Assembly: GCF_029893345.1 (NCBI RefSeq)
Contig: NZ_JARXVE010000004.1
Span: 248,001-312,000, forward strand
Reading direction: 5' to 3'
Source of the DNA: Mycolicibacterium frederiksbergense
GTDB lineage: Bacteria; Actinomycetota; Actinomycetes; Mycobacteriales; Mycobacteriaceae
DNA length: 64,000 nucleotides
The position numbers and the translations under genes were made by a program. Within the stretch, counting starts at the first letter, position 1. Each line of letters starts with the position of its first letter. Shown here in pieces: positions 18,076 to 26,990 of this stretch. Under the pieces are notes generated by a model, which saw nothing but the letters and a program-made list of their open reading frames with translations, was not told the DNA's origin and did not search any database.

Positions 18076-19629
18076 ATGACGAGCAACCTCCGTACTGTTC
18101 CAGCGGTACTGGATCGGATTGCCGTGCAGTTTTCCGACCATGAGGCGCTGGTCAGTGACGATCGGCGTCTCACCTATTCGGAACTGCACGCGCTGGTGCG
18201 CCAAGCCGCCGCGGCGATGATCGACCTCGGCGTCGAACCCGGCGACCGGGTGGCGATCTGGTCCCCCAACACCTGGCACTGGGTGGTGGCCTGCCTGGCC
18301 ACCCACTACGCCGGCGCGGTGATGGTGCCGCTGAACACCCGCTACACCGCCAGCGAGGCCACCGACATCCTGGCCCGCACCGACGCCCCGCTTCTGATCG
18401 CCGCGGGCGAGTTCCTCGGCTCGGACCGCGCCGCCGAACTGGACCGGGACGCGCTGCCCTCGCTGCGCCACATCGTGCGGGTGCCCATAGAGAAAAATGA
18501 CGGCACGTGGGATGCGTTCGTCGCCCGCGGATCTGGACCGGAGGCCTTGGAAAGGGTCGACGCGCGTGCCGCGGCAGTGCAACCCGACGATGTCTCCGAC
18601 ATCCTGTTCACCTCCGGCACCACCGGACGCAGCAAGGGCGTGCGCTGCGCTCACCGGCAGTCACTGGACGGCTCGGCGGCCTGGGCCGAATGCGGGCAGC
18701 TGAGCAGCTCCGACCGCTACCTGTGCATCAACCCGTTCTTCCACAACTTCGGCTACAAGGCCGGCATCCTGGCCTGCCTGCAGACCGGTGCGACGCTGTA
18801 CCCGGTGCTCACGTTCAAGCCCGAGCAGGTCCTGAAAGCCATTGCCGACCATCACATCACGGTGTTGCCCGGCCCGCCGACCATCTACCAGACCCTGCTG
18901 GACCATCCGGAGCGCGCCGACTACGACCTGTCCTCGCTGCGGTTCGCGGTCACCGGTGCGGCCGTGGTCCCGGTGGTGCTGATCGAGCGGATGCAGTCCG
19001 AACTCGACATCGACATCGTGCTGACCGCCTACGGGCTGACCGAGGCCGCCGGATTCGGCACCATGTGCCGGGCCGACGACGACGCCGTCACGGTGGCCAC
19101 CACCTGCGGCCGGCCCATCGCCGATTTCGAACTGCGCCTGGATGATTCGGGTGAGGTACTGCTGCGCGGACCCAATGTCATGCTCGGCTACCTCGACGAT
19201 CCGGAGGCCACTGCGGCGGCCATCGACACCGAGGGCTGGTTGCACACCGGCGATATCGGGACGCTCGATGAGCGCGGCAACCTGACCATCACCGATCGCC
19301 TCAAGGACATGTACATCAGCGGCGGGTTCAACGTGTACCCGGCCGAGATCGAGCAGGTGCTGGCCCGGTTGGACGGGGTGGCCGAGTCCGCGGTGATCGG
19401 CGTTCCCGACGAGCGGCTCGGTGAGGTCGGCAAGGCCTTCGTCGTGGTCAAACCCGGCTTCACCCTGGATGAGGCCGCCGTGATCGCGCACAGCCGTGAG
19501 CATCTGGCGAACTTCAAGACACCGAAGTCGGTGGAGTTTCTGGACGTGTTGCCACGCAATCCGGGCGGCAAGGTGATCAAACCGGTGCTGCGCAGCAGAG
19601 GGACCCGAGAAGGGGTGCAATGGACCTGA
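18076..19629 (+). CDS. fadD3: HIP-CoA synthetase FadD3
   Basis: A 517-residue adenylate-forming ligase with ATP start at 18076 behind GGGGAG. The AMP-binding P-loop TSGTTGRSKG lies near residue 178, the adenine motif YGLTEAAG near 318, and the hinge-side GWLHTGDIG near 388, followed by GGFNVYPAEIEQ and the catalytic Lys region NPGGKVIKP at the end. FadD3 attaches CoA to HIP, the C/D-ring propionate left after rings A and B are removed, and commits it to degradation. The gene order with fadE31-33 equals Rv3561-Rv3564. Its end overlaps fadE31 by 10 bp. Confidence 0.92.
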   Translation: MTSNLRTVPAVLDRIAVQFSDHEALVSDDRRLTYSELHALVRQAAAAMIDLGVEPGDRVAIWSPNTWHWVVACLATHYAGAVMVPLNTRYTASEATDILARTDAPLLIAAGEFLGSDRAAELDRDALPSLRHIVRVPIEKNDGTWDAFVARGSGPEALERVDARAAAVQPDDVSDILFTSGTTGRSKGVRCAHRQSLDGSAAWAECGQLSSSDRYLCINPFFHNFGYKAGILACLQTGATLYPVLTFKPEQVLKAIADHHITVLPGPPTIYQTLLDHPERADYDLSSLRFAVTGAAVVPVVLIERMQSELDIDIVLTAYGLTEAAGFGTMCRADDDAVTVATTCGRPIADFELRLDDSGEVLLRGPNVMLGYLDDPEATAAAIDTEGWLHTGDIGTLDERGNLTITDRLKDMYISGGFNVYPAEIEQVLARLDGVAESAVIGVPDERLGEVGKAFVVVKPGFTLDEAAVIAHSREHLANFKTPKSVEFLDVLPRNPGGKVIKPVLRSRGTREGVQWT

Positions 19630-20750
19630 ATTTCGACGAGGAAACCGAGGCCTTTCGGGCCGAGGTTCGCGAGTTCCTGACGGCCAATCGGGACTCGTTC
19701 CCGACCAAGTCGTACGACACGCTTGAAGGTTTCGAACAGCATCGCCGTTGGGACAAGGTGCTTTTCGATGCCGGGCTGTCGGTGATCGCCTGGCCCAAGG
19801 AGTACGGCGGCCGCGATGCCACCCTGCTGCAGTGGGTGGTGTTCGAGGAGGAGTACTTCCACTCCGGCGCTCCCGGCCGGGCCAGCGCCAACGGCACCGC
19901 AATGCTGGCGCCGACGCTGTTCGCGCACGGCACCACCGAGCAGCTCCAGCGGGTGCTGCCGAAAATGGCCAGCGGCGAGGAGATCTGGGCCCAGGCCTGG
20001 TCGGAGCCCGAGTCCGGCAGCGACCTGGCCTCGCTACGCTCGACGGCCACCAAGGTCGACGGCGGCTGGCGGCTCAACGGACAGAAGATCTGGAGCTCGC
20101 GGGCACCCTTCGGCGAGCGCGGCTTCGGGTTGTTCCGTTCCGACCCCGAGGCCCAGCGCCACAAGGGCCTGACCTACTTCATGTTCGACCTCAAGGCCGA
20201 GGGCATCACCGTGCGGCCGATCGCCCAACTCGGTGGGGACACCGGCTTCGGCGAAATCTTCCTCGACGATGTCTTCGTGCCCGACAACGACGTGATCGGC
20301 GAGGTGCACGACGGCTGGCGCGCGGCGATGAGCACGTCGAGCAACGAGCGCGGCATGTCGCTGCGCAGCCCGGCCCGCTTCCTGGCGCCCGCGGAACGGC
20401 TTGTCGCACAGTGGAAGAGCAATCCCGATCCGGTCTTCACCGACCGGGTGGCCGACGCCTGGATCAAGGCGCAGGCCTACCGGCTGCACACGTTCGGCAC
20501 CGTGACCCGGCTGGCCAACGGTGGCGAGTTGGGCGCCGAATCCTCGGTGACCAAGGTGTTCTGGTCCGACCTGGATGTCGCGCTGCACCAGACCGCATTG
20601 GACTTGCAGGGCCCCGACGCCGAGCTCACCGACCACTGGACCGAGGGTCTGCTGTTCGCTCTGGGCGGGCCGATCTACGCCGGCACCAACGAGATCCAGC
20701 GCAACATCATTGCCGAGCGCCTTCTTGGCCTGCCCCGGGAGCCAAAGTGA
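19620..20750 (+). CDS. fadE31: Acyl-CoA dehydrogenase FadE31
   Basis: The 376-residue product is a complete ACAD with SEPESGSDLASLR near residue 125, WRLNGQKIWSS, and the terminal signature IYAGTNEIQRNIIAERLLGLPREPK. The usual catalytic Glu of YEGT-type enzymes is Ala. It overlaps fadD3 by 10 bp. In the HIP pathway it is placed with FadE32/FadE33, and mycobacterial steroid ACADs of this class commonly work as alpha2beta2 heterotetramers made from two different subunits. Pairing of FadE31 with one of the downstream short ACADs is therefore likely but not shown here. Confidence 0.9.
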   Translation: MDLNFDEETEAFRAEVREFLTANRDSFPTKSYDTLEGFEQHRRWDKVLFDAGLSVIAWPKEYGGRDATLLQWVVFEEEYFHSGAPGRASANGTAMLAPTLFAHGTTEQLQRVLPKMASGEEIWAQAWSEPESGSDLASLRSTATKVDGGWRLNGQKIWSSRAPFGERGFGLFRSDPEAQRHKGLTYFMFDLKAEGITVRPIAQLGGDTGFGEIFLDDVFVPDNDVIGEVHDGWRAAMSTSSNERGMSLRSPARFLAPAERLVAQWKSNPDPVFTDRVADAWIKAQAYRLHTFGTVTRLANGGELGAESSVTKVFWSDLDVALHQTALDLQGPDAELTDHWTEGLLFALGGPIYAGTNEIQRNIIAERLLGLPREPK

Positions 20751-20759
20751 ACACCCGAA

Positions 20760-20818
20760 GACGACCACGAGTGAGGATCGCAGCGAGGAACGAGCGAGGA
20801 CCGGAGCGAGTGGGAGTC
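20760..20818 (+). repeat. Purine-rich GAGCGAGGA-type intergenic repeat
   Basis: The 73-bp gap between fadE31 and fadE32 contains imperfect copies of a GAGCGAGGA-like unit (GAGTGAGGA, CAGCGAGGA, GAGCGAGGA, GAGCGAGTG). It is the only sizeable gap inside an otherwise overlapping operon. Similar purine-rich spacers recur between mycobacterial genes; role unknown. Confidence 0.45.
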
Positions 20819-20823
20819 AAGGC

Positions 20824-21780
20824 ATGAACTTCGAAATCGACGAACAGCAGCGCGACTTCGCGGCGAGCATCGATGCCGCACTTGGCGCCGCCGATGTTCC
20901 TGCCGCCGTGCGCGCCTGGGGTGACGGCGACACCACGCCCGGCCGCAAGGTGTGGGCCCAGCTGACCGACCTCGGCGTGACCGCCCTGCTGGTGCCCGAG
21001 AAGTTCGACGGCATCGATGCCAGCCCGGTCGACCTCGTGGTGGCGCTGGAGCGGCTGGGTTACTGGGCCGTGCCCGGTCCGGTGACCGAATCCATTGCCG
21101 TGGCACCGATTTTGCTCGCGGACGACGAACGTTCCGCCGGTCTTGCCTCTGGTGAGCTGATCGCCACCGTCGCCCTGCCGCCGCAGGTACCGCGCGCCGT
21201 CAACGCCGACTTCGCCGGTCTCACCCTGCTGGCCTCCGACGATCAGGTCAGCGACGCCAGCATCGGTACAGGCCACGACTCCGTCGACCCGGCCCGAAAG
21301 CTGTTCGATGTCACCGCAACCGGCGCGGCCCAGCCGGCCGACACCGCACGTGCCTACGAGTTCGGCGTGCTGGCCACCGCCGCCCAACTGATCGGCGCCA
21401 GCCAGGCCATGCTCGACCTCGCCGTCGAATACGCCAAGCAGCGCACCCAGTTCGGCCGGATCATCGGTTCCTATCAGGCCATCAAGCACAAGCTGGCCGA
21501 TGTGCATATCGCCGTCGAGCTGGCCCGTCCGCTGGTCTATGGCGCCGCGCTGGCACTGGCGGAAGGTTCGCCGGATATCGCGCGCGACGTCAGCGCCGCC
21601 AAGGTGGCCGCCGGCGACGCCGCGCTGCTGGCTGCCCGGTCGGCCCTGCAGACCCACGGCGCCATCGGGTTCACCCAGGAACACGACTTGTCCCTGTTGC
21701 TGCTGCGCGTACAGGCATTGCGCAGCGCCTGGGGCGATCCGACCCTGCACCGCCGTCGACTGCTGGAGGTTCTGTCGTGA
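20824..21780 (+). CDS. fadE32: Atypical short acyl-CoA dehydrogenase FadE32
   Basis: This 318-residue ACAD is shorter than FadE30/31 and lacks the C-terminal GTNEIQ signature. Recognisable features are the helical N-domain with LVPEKFDGI, the central RTQFGRIIGSYQAIKHKLAD helix (about 217-236) and the closing HGAIGFTQEHDLSLLLLR block. It starts at the ATG at 20824 and its stop overlaps the fadE33 start by 4 bp, suggesting stoichiometric synthesis with FadE33. Such short subunits form heteromeric dehydrogenases. It matches Rv3563 by order, in the HIP ring-degradation pathway. Confidence 0.88.
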   Translation: MNFEIDEQQRDFAASIDAALGAADVPAAVRAWGDGDTTPGRKVWAQLTDLGVTALLVPEKFDGIDASPVDLVVALERLGYWAVPGPVTESIAVAPILLADDERSAGLASGELIATVALPPQVPRAVNADFAGLTLLASDDQVSDASIGTGHDSVDPARKLFDVTATGAAQPADTARAYEFGVLATAAQLIGASQAMLDLAVEYAKQRTQFGRIIGSYQAIKHKLADVHIAVELARPLVYGAALALAEGSPDIARDVSAAKVAAGDAALLAARSALQTHGAIGFTQEHDLSLLLLRVQALRSAWGDPTLHRRRLLEVLS

Positions 21781-22712
21781 GTGAAGAACGGCAAATGCTG
21801 CGCGAAACCGTTGCGGCGCTGGTCGACAAGCACGCCTCACCGGAGGCCGTGCGCGCGGCGATGGAATCCGAACGCGGCTACGACGAGAAGCTGTGGACTC
21901 TGCTCTGTGAGCAGGTCGGCGCGGCCGCCCTGGTCGTGCCCGAGGAGCTCGGCGGTGCCGGCGGCGAGCTCGCCGACGCCGCGGTGGTGCTCGAAGAGCT
22001 GGGCAAGGCCCTGGTGCCCACCCCACTGTTGGGCACCACCCTGGCCGAGCTGGCGCTGCTGGCCGCCGGTGAGCACGAGCCGCTCGAGGGCCTTGCTGAA
22101 GGCGCCTCGATCGGCACCGTGGTGTTCGACGCCGAGAACGTCCTCAACGGTGATGTGGCCGACGTCGTCATCGCCGCCGACGGGGAGAACCTCACCCGCT
22201 GGGCCACTTTCACCGCCACGCCCAAATCCACCATGGACCTGACCCGCCGGCTTTCGGCGGTGATTCCCGGCGACACCACGGTCATCGGCAGCGATCCGGG
22301 CCTGGCCGATACCGCCGCCCTGTTGATGGCCGCCGAACAGATCGGCGCCGCCTCACGCTGCCTGGATCTGACCGTCACCTACACCAAGGACCGGGTGCAG
22401 TTCGGTCGCCCGATCGGCAGCTTCCAGGCCCTCAAGCACCGGATGGCCGATCTGTACGTGAAGGTGGCCTCGGCGCGTGCCGTGGTCAACGACGCCATTG
22501 CCGCACCGTCGGCTACCTCGGCCTCGCTGGCCCGCTACTTCGCCAGCGAGGCGCTGTCCGCGGTGACCGCCGAGGCCATCCAGATGCACGGCGGTATCGC
22601 GATCACCTGGGAAAGCGACATCCAGCTGTACTTCAAGCGGGCCCACGGCAGCGCACAGCTGCTGGGTTCACCCCGTGAGCACCTGCGTCGGCTCGAAGCT
22701 CAAGTGTTTTAG
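21777..22712 (+). CDS. fadE33: Atypical short acyl-CoA dehydrogenase FadE33
   Basis: A GTG at 21777 within the fadE32 stop gives 311 residues. It shows the same short architecture as FadE32, with LVVPEELGGAGGEL near 58, RVQFGRPIGSFQALKHRMADLYVK near 206 and IQMHGGIAITWESDIQLYFKRAHG near the end. It corresponds to Rv3564 and ends the KstR2-controlled fadD3 operon. In M. tuberculosis the next gene is the aminotransferase; here a 5.7-kb cassette intervenes. Confidence 0.88.
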   Translation: MSEERQMLRETVAALVDKHASPEAVRAAMESERGYDEKLWTLLCEQVGAAALVVPEELGGAGGELADAAVVLEELGKALVPTPLLGTTLAELALLAAGEHEPLEGLAEGASIGTVVFDAENVLNGDVADVVIAADGENLTRWATFTATPKSTMDLTRRLSAVIPGDTTVIGSDPGLADTAALLMAAEQIGAASRCLDLTVTYTKDRVQFGRPIGSFQALKHRMADLYVKVASARAVVNDAIAAPSATSASLARYFASEALSAVTAEAIQMHGGIAITWESDIQLYFKRAHGSAQLLGSPREHLRRLEAQVF

Positions 22713-22726
22713 GCGGCTCGGCCGCC
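22712..22726. terminator. Short GC hairpin between convergent genes
   Basis: GGCGGC-TCG-GCCGCC forms a 6-bp perfect stem directly at the fadE33 stop, between convergent fadE33 and the ABC-transporter operon. No T-run follows, so function as a bidirectional terminator is only probable. Confidence 0.35.
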
Positions 22727-22745
22727 GAAGTGTCCTAGGCCGGAC

Positions 22746-23666
22746 CTACAGGCTGCTCAGGCCTGAGCCGGCGAGCCACTTCTTGGCGATATCGGACAGA
22801 TTGGTCCCCGTGGCGGCCTCGGCGTTCATGGTGATGAGGTCCTCGGTGGTGAGCTTCGCGGAGACATCGTTGAGCGTCTTGGTGATGACGTCGTTCAGTT
22901 TGGCTTTCTTGATCAGCGGGACGACGTTCTCGGCGGCGAACAGGGATTTGTCGTCGTAAAGGGCGACCAGATTGTTCGCGACCAGACCGGGGTCGGTGCT
23001 GAACAGGTCACCGGCCTGGATCTGGCCGTTGGTCAGCGCCGTCATCGTCAATGTGCCGCCGGCGTCGAGTGGGATGAACTCCTTGAAGTTCAACCCGTAC
23101 ACCTCGCGCAGCCCGACCACACCTTGCTTGCGGGACTTCCATTCCGGCGGTCCGCCGAGCGCGAGTTGTCCGGCGATGGGTTGCAAGTCGGAGATCGTCT
23201 TCAAGGCGTATTTGTCGGCGGTGTCCTTGGTGACCGCAAGAACGTCCTTGTCCTCTGCGGGTGACGGCGTCAACATGGCGATCCCGGCCGGCAGTTTGTC
23301 CTTGAGTTCGGACGACACCGCTTCGCTCGTCGCGGCGGTCGAGTCCGGGTCGAGGTAGTGCAGAAAGGCACCGGAGTACTCCGGGACCAGGTCGATCGAT
23401 GCGTCTTTCAGCGCCGCGACGTAGACCTCCCGGCTTCCGATGTTGAGCTGTTCCACCACCTCCACTCCCTTGGCCTGCAAGGCCTGTGAATAGATGCTGG
23501 CGATCAGCTGGCTTTCGGTGAAGTCGGCGGAACCGATGATGATCTGGGATCCGGGGGATCCGGCGTTGTTCCCGTCTCCCGAGAGCGGATCCTTGCCGAG
23601 TCCGCACGCGCACAAGACAATTGCCGACACGACCGCCAGGGCCGCGAGTTTCGTGCGATTGCTCAT
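22746..23666 (-). CDS. Betaine-type ABC substrate-binding lipoprotein (OpuAC/OsmX family)
   Basis: The ATG at 23666 gives 306 residues with a lipoprotein signal peptide ending in VLCACG, so Cys near residue 20 is the likely lipidated residue. The mature part begins IIIGSADFTESQLIASIYSQAL and contains PEYSGAFLHYL, the pattern of quaternary-ammonium binding proteins of the OpuAC family, which hold the cation in an aromatic cage. It is the last gene of a five-gene minus-strand operon with IclR, ATPase and two permeases. By context with the lyase the ligand may be a betaine of histidine rather than an osmolyte; this is inference. Confidence 0.85.
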   Translation of the reverse strand: MSNRTKLAALAVVSAIVLCACGLGKDPLSGDGNNAGSPGSQIIIGSADFTESQLIASIYSQALQAKGVEVVEQLNIGSREVYVAALKDASIDLVPEYSGAFLHYLDPDSTAATSEAVSSELKDKLPAGIAMLTPSPAEDKDVLAVTKDTADKYALKTISDLQPIAGQLALGGPPEWKSRKQGVVGLREVYGLNFKEFIPLDAGGTLTMTALTNGQIQAGDLFSTDPGLVANNLVALYDDKSLFAAENVVPLIKKAKLNDVITKTLNDVSAKLTTEDLITMNAEAATGTNLSDIAKKWLAGSGLSSL

Positions 23667-23694
23667 ATGTCTTCCTGAGGTGAGGGGCCGATGC

Positions 23695-24411
23695 CTAGCC
23701 GACGGCCGGTGCGGGGACGGGTGTGCTGGATTTCGACGCGACGCGCCGCAGACCGGGCGACACGACGAGCCGGCCCAGCCAGGCGAAGCTGAGTTCGAGG
23801 ACGACGGCCAGGAGCGCGATGACGATGGCGCCGCCGGCCATTTCAGCGAAGTTCGCCTGTGCCCTGCCGTCGAGGATGAACCGGCCGAGACCCTGTAGCC
23901 CGAGATAGGCGGCAACGGTAGCGGTCGAAACGATCTGCAGGGTCGAGCTTCTGATCCCTGAGATCATCAAGGGCAGCGCGCACGGCAGCTGCACCCGGAT
24001 CAGGGTCTGCCGCTTCGTGAAACCCATTCCGCGCGCGGCACCGACCGCGTCGGGGTCGGCGGTCTGGATGCCCGAGTAGGTTCCGGTGAGGATCGGTGGA
24101 ACCGCCAGCAGCACCAGCACGACGATGGTGGGCAGTATGTATACGAGCTTTCCGGTGACCACCGGTGCGATGAGCAGGAAGAGCAGCACCAGCAGTCCCA
24201 GGGTCGGAAGCGCGCGCAGTGCGTTGGCCAGCCCGGCGACCAGCGTTTCGCCGCGACCCGTGTAGCCGATCAGAATGCCCAGCGGGACGCCGATCGCCAG
24301 GGCGATTGCCAGCGCCACGAACGAGTACAGCAGGTGGTAACCGATCTGGGCGGGGATGCCGCCGGAGCCCGTCCAGTTCGCCGGGTCCGTCAGCCAGCCG
24401 AAGATGTTCAC
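23695..24411 (-). CDS. Betaine-type ABC permease (second subunit)
   Basis: The 238-residue protein starts at a GTG overlapping the stop of the other permease by 4 bp. It has about six hydrophobic helices and the ABC coupling region GAARGMGFTKRQTLIRVQLPCALPLMISGIR around 139-169, as in OpuCB/OpuCD-type permeases. It would form a heterodimeric channel with the product of 24408-25052. The spacer to the lipoprotein gene is 28 bp. Confidence 0.88.
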   Translation of the reverse strand: MNIFGWLTDPANWTGSGGIPAQIGYHLLYSFVALAIALAIGVPLGILIGYTGRGETLVAGLANALRALPTLGLLVLLFLLIAPVVTGKLVYILPTIVVLVLLAVPPILTGTYSGIQTADPDAVGAARGMGFTKRQTLIRVQLPCALPLMISGIRSSTLQIVSTATVAAYLGLQGLGRFILDGRAQANFAEMAGGAIVIALLAVVLELSFAWLGRLVVSPGLRRVASKSSTPVPAPAVG

Positions 24412-25052
24412 GATGTGACCGTCCTTTGCCGCCAAGGGGTTAGGAGCTTGTTGATCCAGATGACGAGGCCGTCGAAGACCACCGCAAGCACGACGCACAG
24501 CACCACACCGGTGATCAACGGCACGTAGAGCCGCAGCTGAAATCCCTGGGTGAACAACGAACCGAGCTGCGGAATGCCCAGTAGGGCGGCCATGGTGACG
24601 ATGCTGACGTTGGACACCACCGCGACCCGCAGGCCTGCGGCGATCACCGGCACGGCGACGGGCAGCTCGACCAGGAGCAGCCGCTGCCACCCGCGATAGC
24701 CCATGGCCTCGGCAGCGGCGACCGTGTCATGCGGCACCGAGCTCAGCCCGTCGGCGACGACACGCACCAGCAGGGCCAGGGTGTAAAGCGTCAGCGCGAC
24801 AATGATGTTGACCGGATCGAGAATCTTGGTCCCGAGGATGATCGGCAACACGATGAACAGTGCCAGCGACGGAACGGTGTAGAGCAGCCCCGCGGTGCCG
24901 ACGATCGCGGCATAGCCCCGCCCTGATCGGTGGGCCCACCACCCCAGGGGCAGTGCCAGCAGCAGGCCCAACACGGTGGGCACCAGGGTGAGCCAGGTGT
25001 GGCTGATGGTGAGGCTGACGATGCGGTCGAGGTTCGACGAGATCCAGTTCAT
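24408..25052 (-). CDS. Betaine-type ABC permease (first subunit)
   Basis: A 214-residue inner-membrane permease with the conserved EAMGYRGWQRLLLVELPVAVPVIAAGLR coupling loop (about 112-139) and around five to six helices. It overlaps both its neighbours by 4 bp, so all three membrane/ATPase subunits are translationally coupled. The N-terminus MNWISSNLDRIVSLTISHTWLTLVP is typical of OpuC permeases. Confidence 0.88.
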   Translation of the reverse strand: MNWISSNLDRIVSLTISHTWLTLVPTVLGLLLALPLGWWAHRSGRGYAAIVGTAGLLYTVPSLALFIVLPIILGTKILDPVNIIVALTLYTLALLVRVVADGLSSVPHDTVAAAEAMGYRGWQRLLLVELPVAVPVIAAGLRVAVVSNVSIVTMAALLGIPQLGSLFTQGFQLRLYVPLITGVVLCVVLAVVFDGLVIWINKLLTPWRQRTVTS

Positions 25053-26176
25053 GCCGTCACAGCTCCCAGCCCGCCGGACACCCCGGCGTCCTTGGCCCGC
25101 CGGATCGCATCGATCACGTCGTGGTCGGTGGCGGTGCCAAGCAGCACCCCCGCGTCGTCGGTGACGACGCAGCGCCCGCTCGGGCTGGACAGCGCCGAGT
25201 TGAGCAGTTCCCGCAGCGGGTCGCCCCGGCGGGCGGTCGTGGCGCAGAGGTTGATGTCGGTGTCCCGCACGGTATCTCCGGACAGGTTCGCGGTGTCGAC
25301 CCAGCCCAGCGGCGCGTTCTTGGCATCGACCGCAAGCACCCACCGGCCGTTTCCGGACGGTATCGTCGAGACCTGCTGTCCCACAGACACTGTCGGCTCG
25401 TCATTGAGCGTGAGCAGGTCGTCGGGGCGGTGGAATCCGAGCGCCTGGTAGCCCCGGGCGGACCCGACGAAGTCGGCGACGAAGGCGTCGTTCGGGGAGG
25501 CCAGCAGTTCGGCCGGGGCCGCGGCCTGGGCCAGCGTCCCACCCTGACGCAGCACCACCACCTGATCGCCCAGCTTGAGGGCCTCGTCGATGTCGTGGGT
25601 GACCATCACGATGGTCTTGGAGATATCGGCTTGCAGCCGCAGGAACTCGTCCTGCAGCTGGTTGCGGACGATCGGGTCGACGGCACTGAACGGCTCGTCC
25701 ATCAGCAGGAAGGGCGGATCGGTGGCCAGCGCGCGGGCCACGCCCACCCGCTGCTGCTGACCGCCGGACAGCTGCCACGGGTAGCGGCGGGCAAACTTCG
25801 CGTCCAGGCCCACCCGCTCCAGCAGTTCCATTGCCTTGGAACGGGTTTCCTTCTTGCCACCACCGAGCAGCCGGGGCAGGGCGGCGACGTTGTCGACCAC
25901 CGTGCGGTGCGGAAACAGGCCGGCGTTCTGGATTACGTAGCCGATCCGGCGGCGCAGTGCCACGGTGTCAAGCGACTGGGTGTCGACCCCGTCCAATTCG
26001 ATGGTGCCCGAGCTGGGTTCGATGAGTCGATTGATCATCCGCATCGAGGTCGTCTTCCCGCATCCCGACGGGCCGACCAGGGTGGTGATCTTTCCGTTGG
26101 GCGCGGTCAACGTCAGGTTGTTCACGGCGACCGTGCCGTCCGGATACACCTTGGAGACGTTGTCGAATGTGATCAT
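25049..26176 (-). CDS. Betaine-type ABC ATPase with C-terminal CBS-like region
   Basis: The 375-residue ATPase has Walker A GPSGCGKTT near residue 36, Q-loop YVIQNAGLFPH, signature LSGGQQQRVGVARAL near 136 and Walker B FLLMDEPF. After the nucleotide-binding domain a ~110-residue extension (VLAVDAKNAPLGWV ... GRCVVTDDAGVLLGTATDHDVIDAIRRA) resembles the CBS regions of OpuCA-type ATPases that sense ionic strength or cyclic nucleotides. It overlaps the iclR stop by 4 bp. Confidence 0.9.
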   Translation of the reverse strand: MITFDNVSKVYPDGTVAVNNLTLTAPNGKITTLVGPSGCGKTTSMRMINRLIEPSSGTIELDGVDTQSLDTVALRRRIGYVIQNAGLFPHRTVVDNVAALPRLLGGGKKETRSKAMELLERVGLDAKFARRYPWQLSGGQQQRVGVARALATDPPFLLMDEPFSAVDPIVRNQLQDEFLRLQADISKTIVMVTHDIDEALKLGDQVVVLRQGGTLAQAAAPAELLASPNDAFVADFVGSARGYQALGFHRPDDLLTLNDEPTVSVGQQVSTIPSGNGRWVLAVDAKNAPLGWVDTANLSGDTVRDTDINLCATTARRGDPLRELLNSALSSPSGRCVVTDDAGVLLGTATDHDVIDAIRRAKDAGVSGGLGAVTA

Positions 26177-26862
26177 GGCTGTCTTTCTTCCGTGCCTTCT
26201 TGGGCTGGTTTGGAGGAACGGCTCAGCTGGGCGGACAGCTCCGCCGCGGCCGAGACCAGCAGTTCGCCAAACCGGTTCGCACCGGATTCGGTGAGCCGAT
26301 AACTCGGGACGACGAAGCTCAGCGCCGCGACGATGCGTGCCTCGGAGTGCACCGGGCACGCGACGGCGGTCACGTCGGGCTCGACGCCGCGTTCGACGAC
26401 GACGTATCCGCCGGTGCCGACGTCACCGCGAAGCGCTCGCCCCGCGGCCGAGATGTCCAGGGGAATGGTCCGGCCAACCCAACTGGAATGCCGGACCGAG
26501 TGGGTGCCCTGCACGATGCCGATGTAGATGGCGACGTCGCTGTGCCACTGGACCGACAGATAGACAGATTCGCCCGTCTGCGCAACCAGCTTCTCCATCA
26601 CCGGCGTGGCCAGGTCGGCCAATGACTCGCTGCTGAGTGCCGCTGCCCCCAGTTGGATCATCCGGCCGCCGGGCCGGTAGATACCGACCTCGTCCCTGGC
26701 GATGAAACCGGTGGTCTCCAGTGTGCGCAGCAGCCGCAGTGCGGTACTCGGGGCAAGATCGCAATCCCTGGCACTGTCGGCAAGATTCGCGCTGCCACGC
26801 TCGCAGATGGTCGCGAGCAGGGCGAGTGCCCGTTCCACGGTTCGGGTGGATGCCTCGGCCAA
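26173..26862 (-). CDS. IclR-family regulator of the betaine-transport/lyase cassette
   Basis: An N-terminal winged helix (TVERALALLATICERGSANLADSARDCDLAPSTALRLLRTLETTGFI) and C-terminal IclR ligand domain (CPVHSEARIVAALSFVVP near the end) are clear. The TTG at 26862 is preferred because AGGAGG lies 6 bp upstream; an in-frame ATG at 26916 lacks a ribosome site. The gene heads the ABC operon and is divergent from the lyase, so it probably controls both from the 128-bp gap. Its effector is likely the transported compound or a breakdown product (inference). Confidence 0.85.
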   Translation of the reverse strand: MAEASTRTVERALALLATICERGSANLADSARDCDLAPSTALRLLRTLETTGFIARDEVGIYRPGGRMIQLGAAALSSESLADLATPVMEKLVAQTGESVYLSVQWHSDVAIYIGIVQGTHSVRHSSWVGRTIPLDISAAGRALRGDVGTGGYVVVERGVEPDVTAVACPVHSEARIVAALSFVVPSYRLTESGANRFGELLVSAAAELSAQLSRSSKPAQEGTEERQP

Positions 26863-26990
26863 TGCCGACCTCCTCTCATCCCGGCTTGTTTCCAGTAGGT
26901 GCAATTTGAATTTCATCTAGCGGAATTCTTGGGTTGTCGGCGATGATATGTGCTGCGACACGTCAGCGGTAGAGGAATGAGGAGAATTAC

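Noticed and set aside
26863..26990. Short repeats GAATTTC / GGAATTC and GCTG-N8-CAGC in the iclR-lyase gap as an IclR operator
   Set aside because: Arms are only 4-6 bp and not clearly symmetrical; the gap surely holds the promoters but no specific site can be supported.
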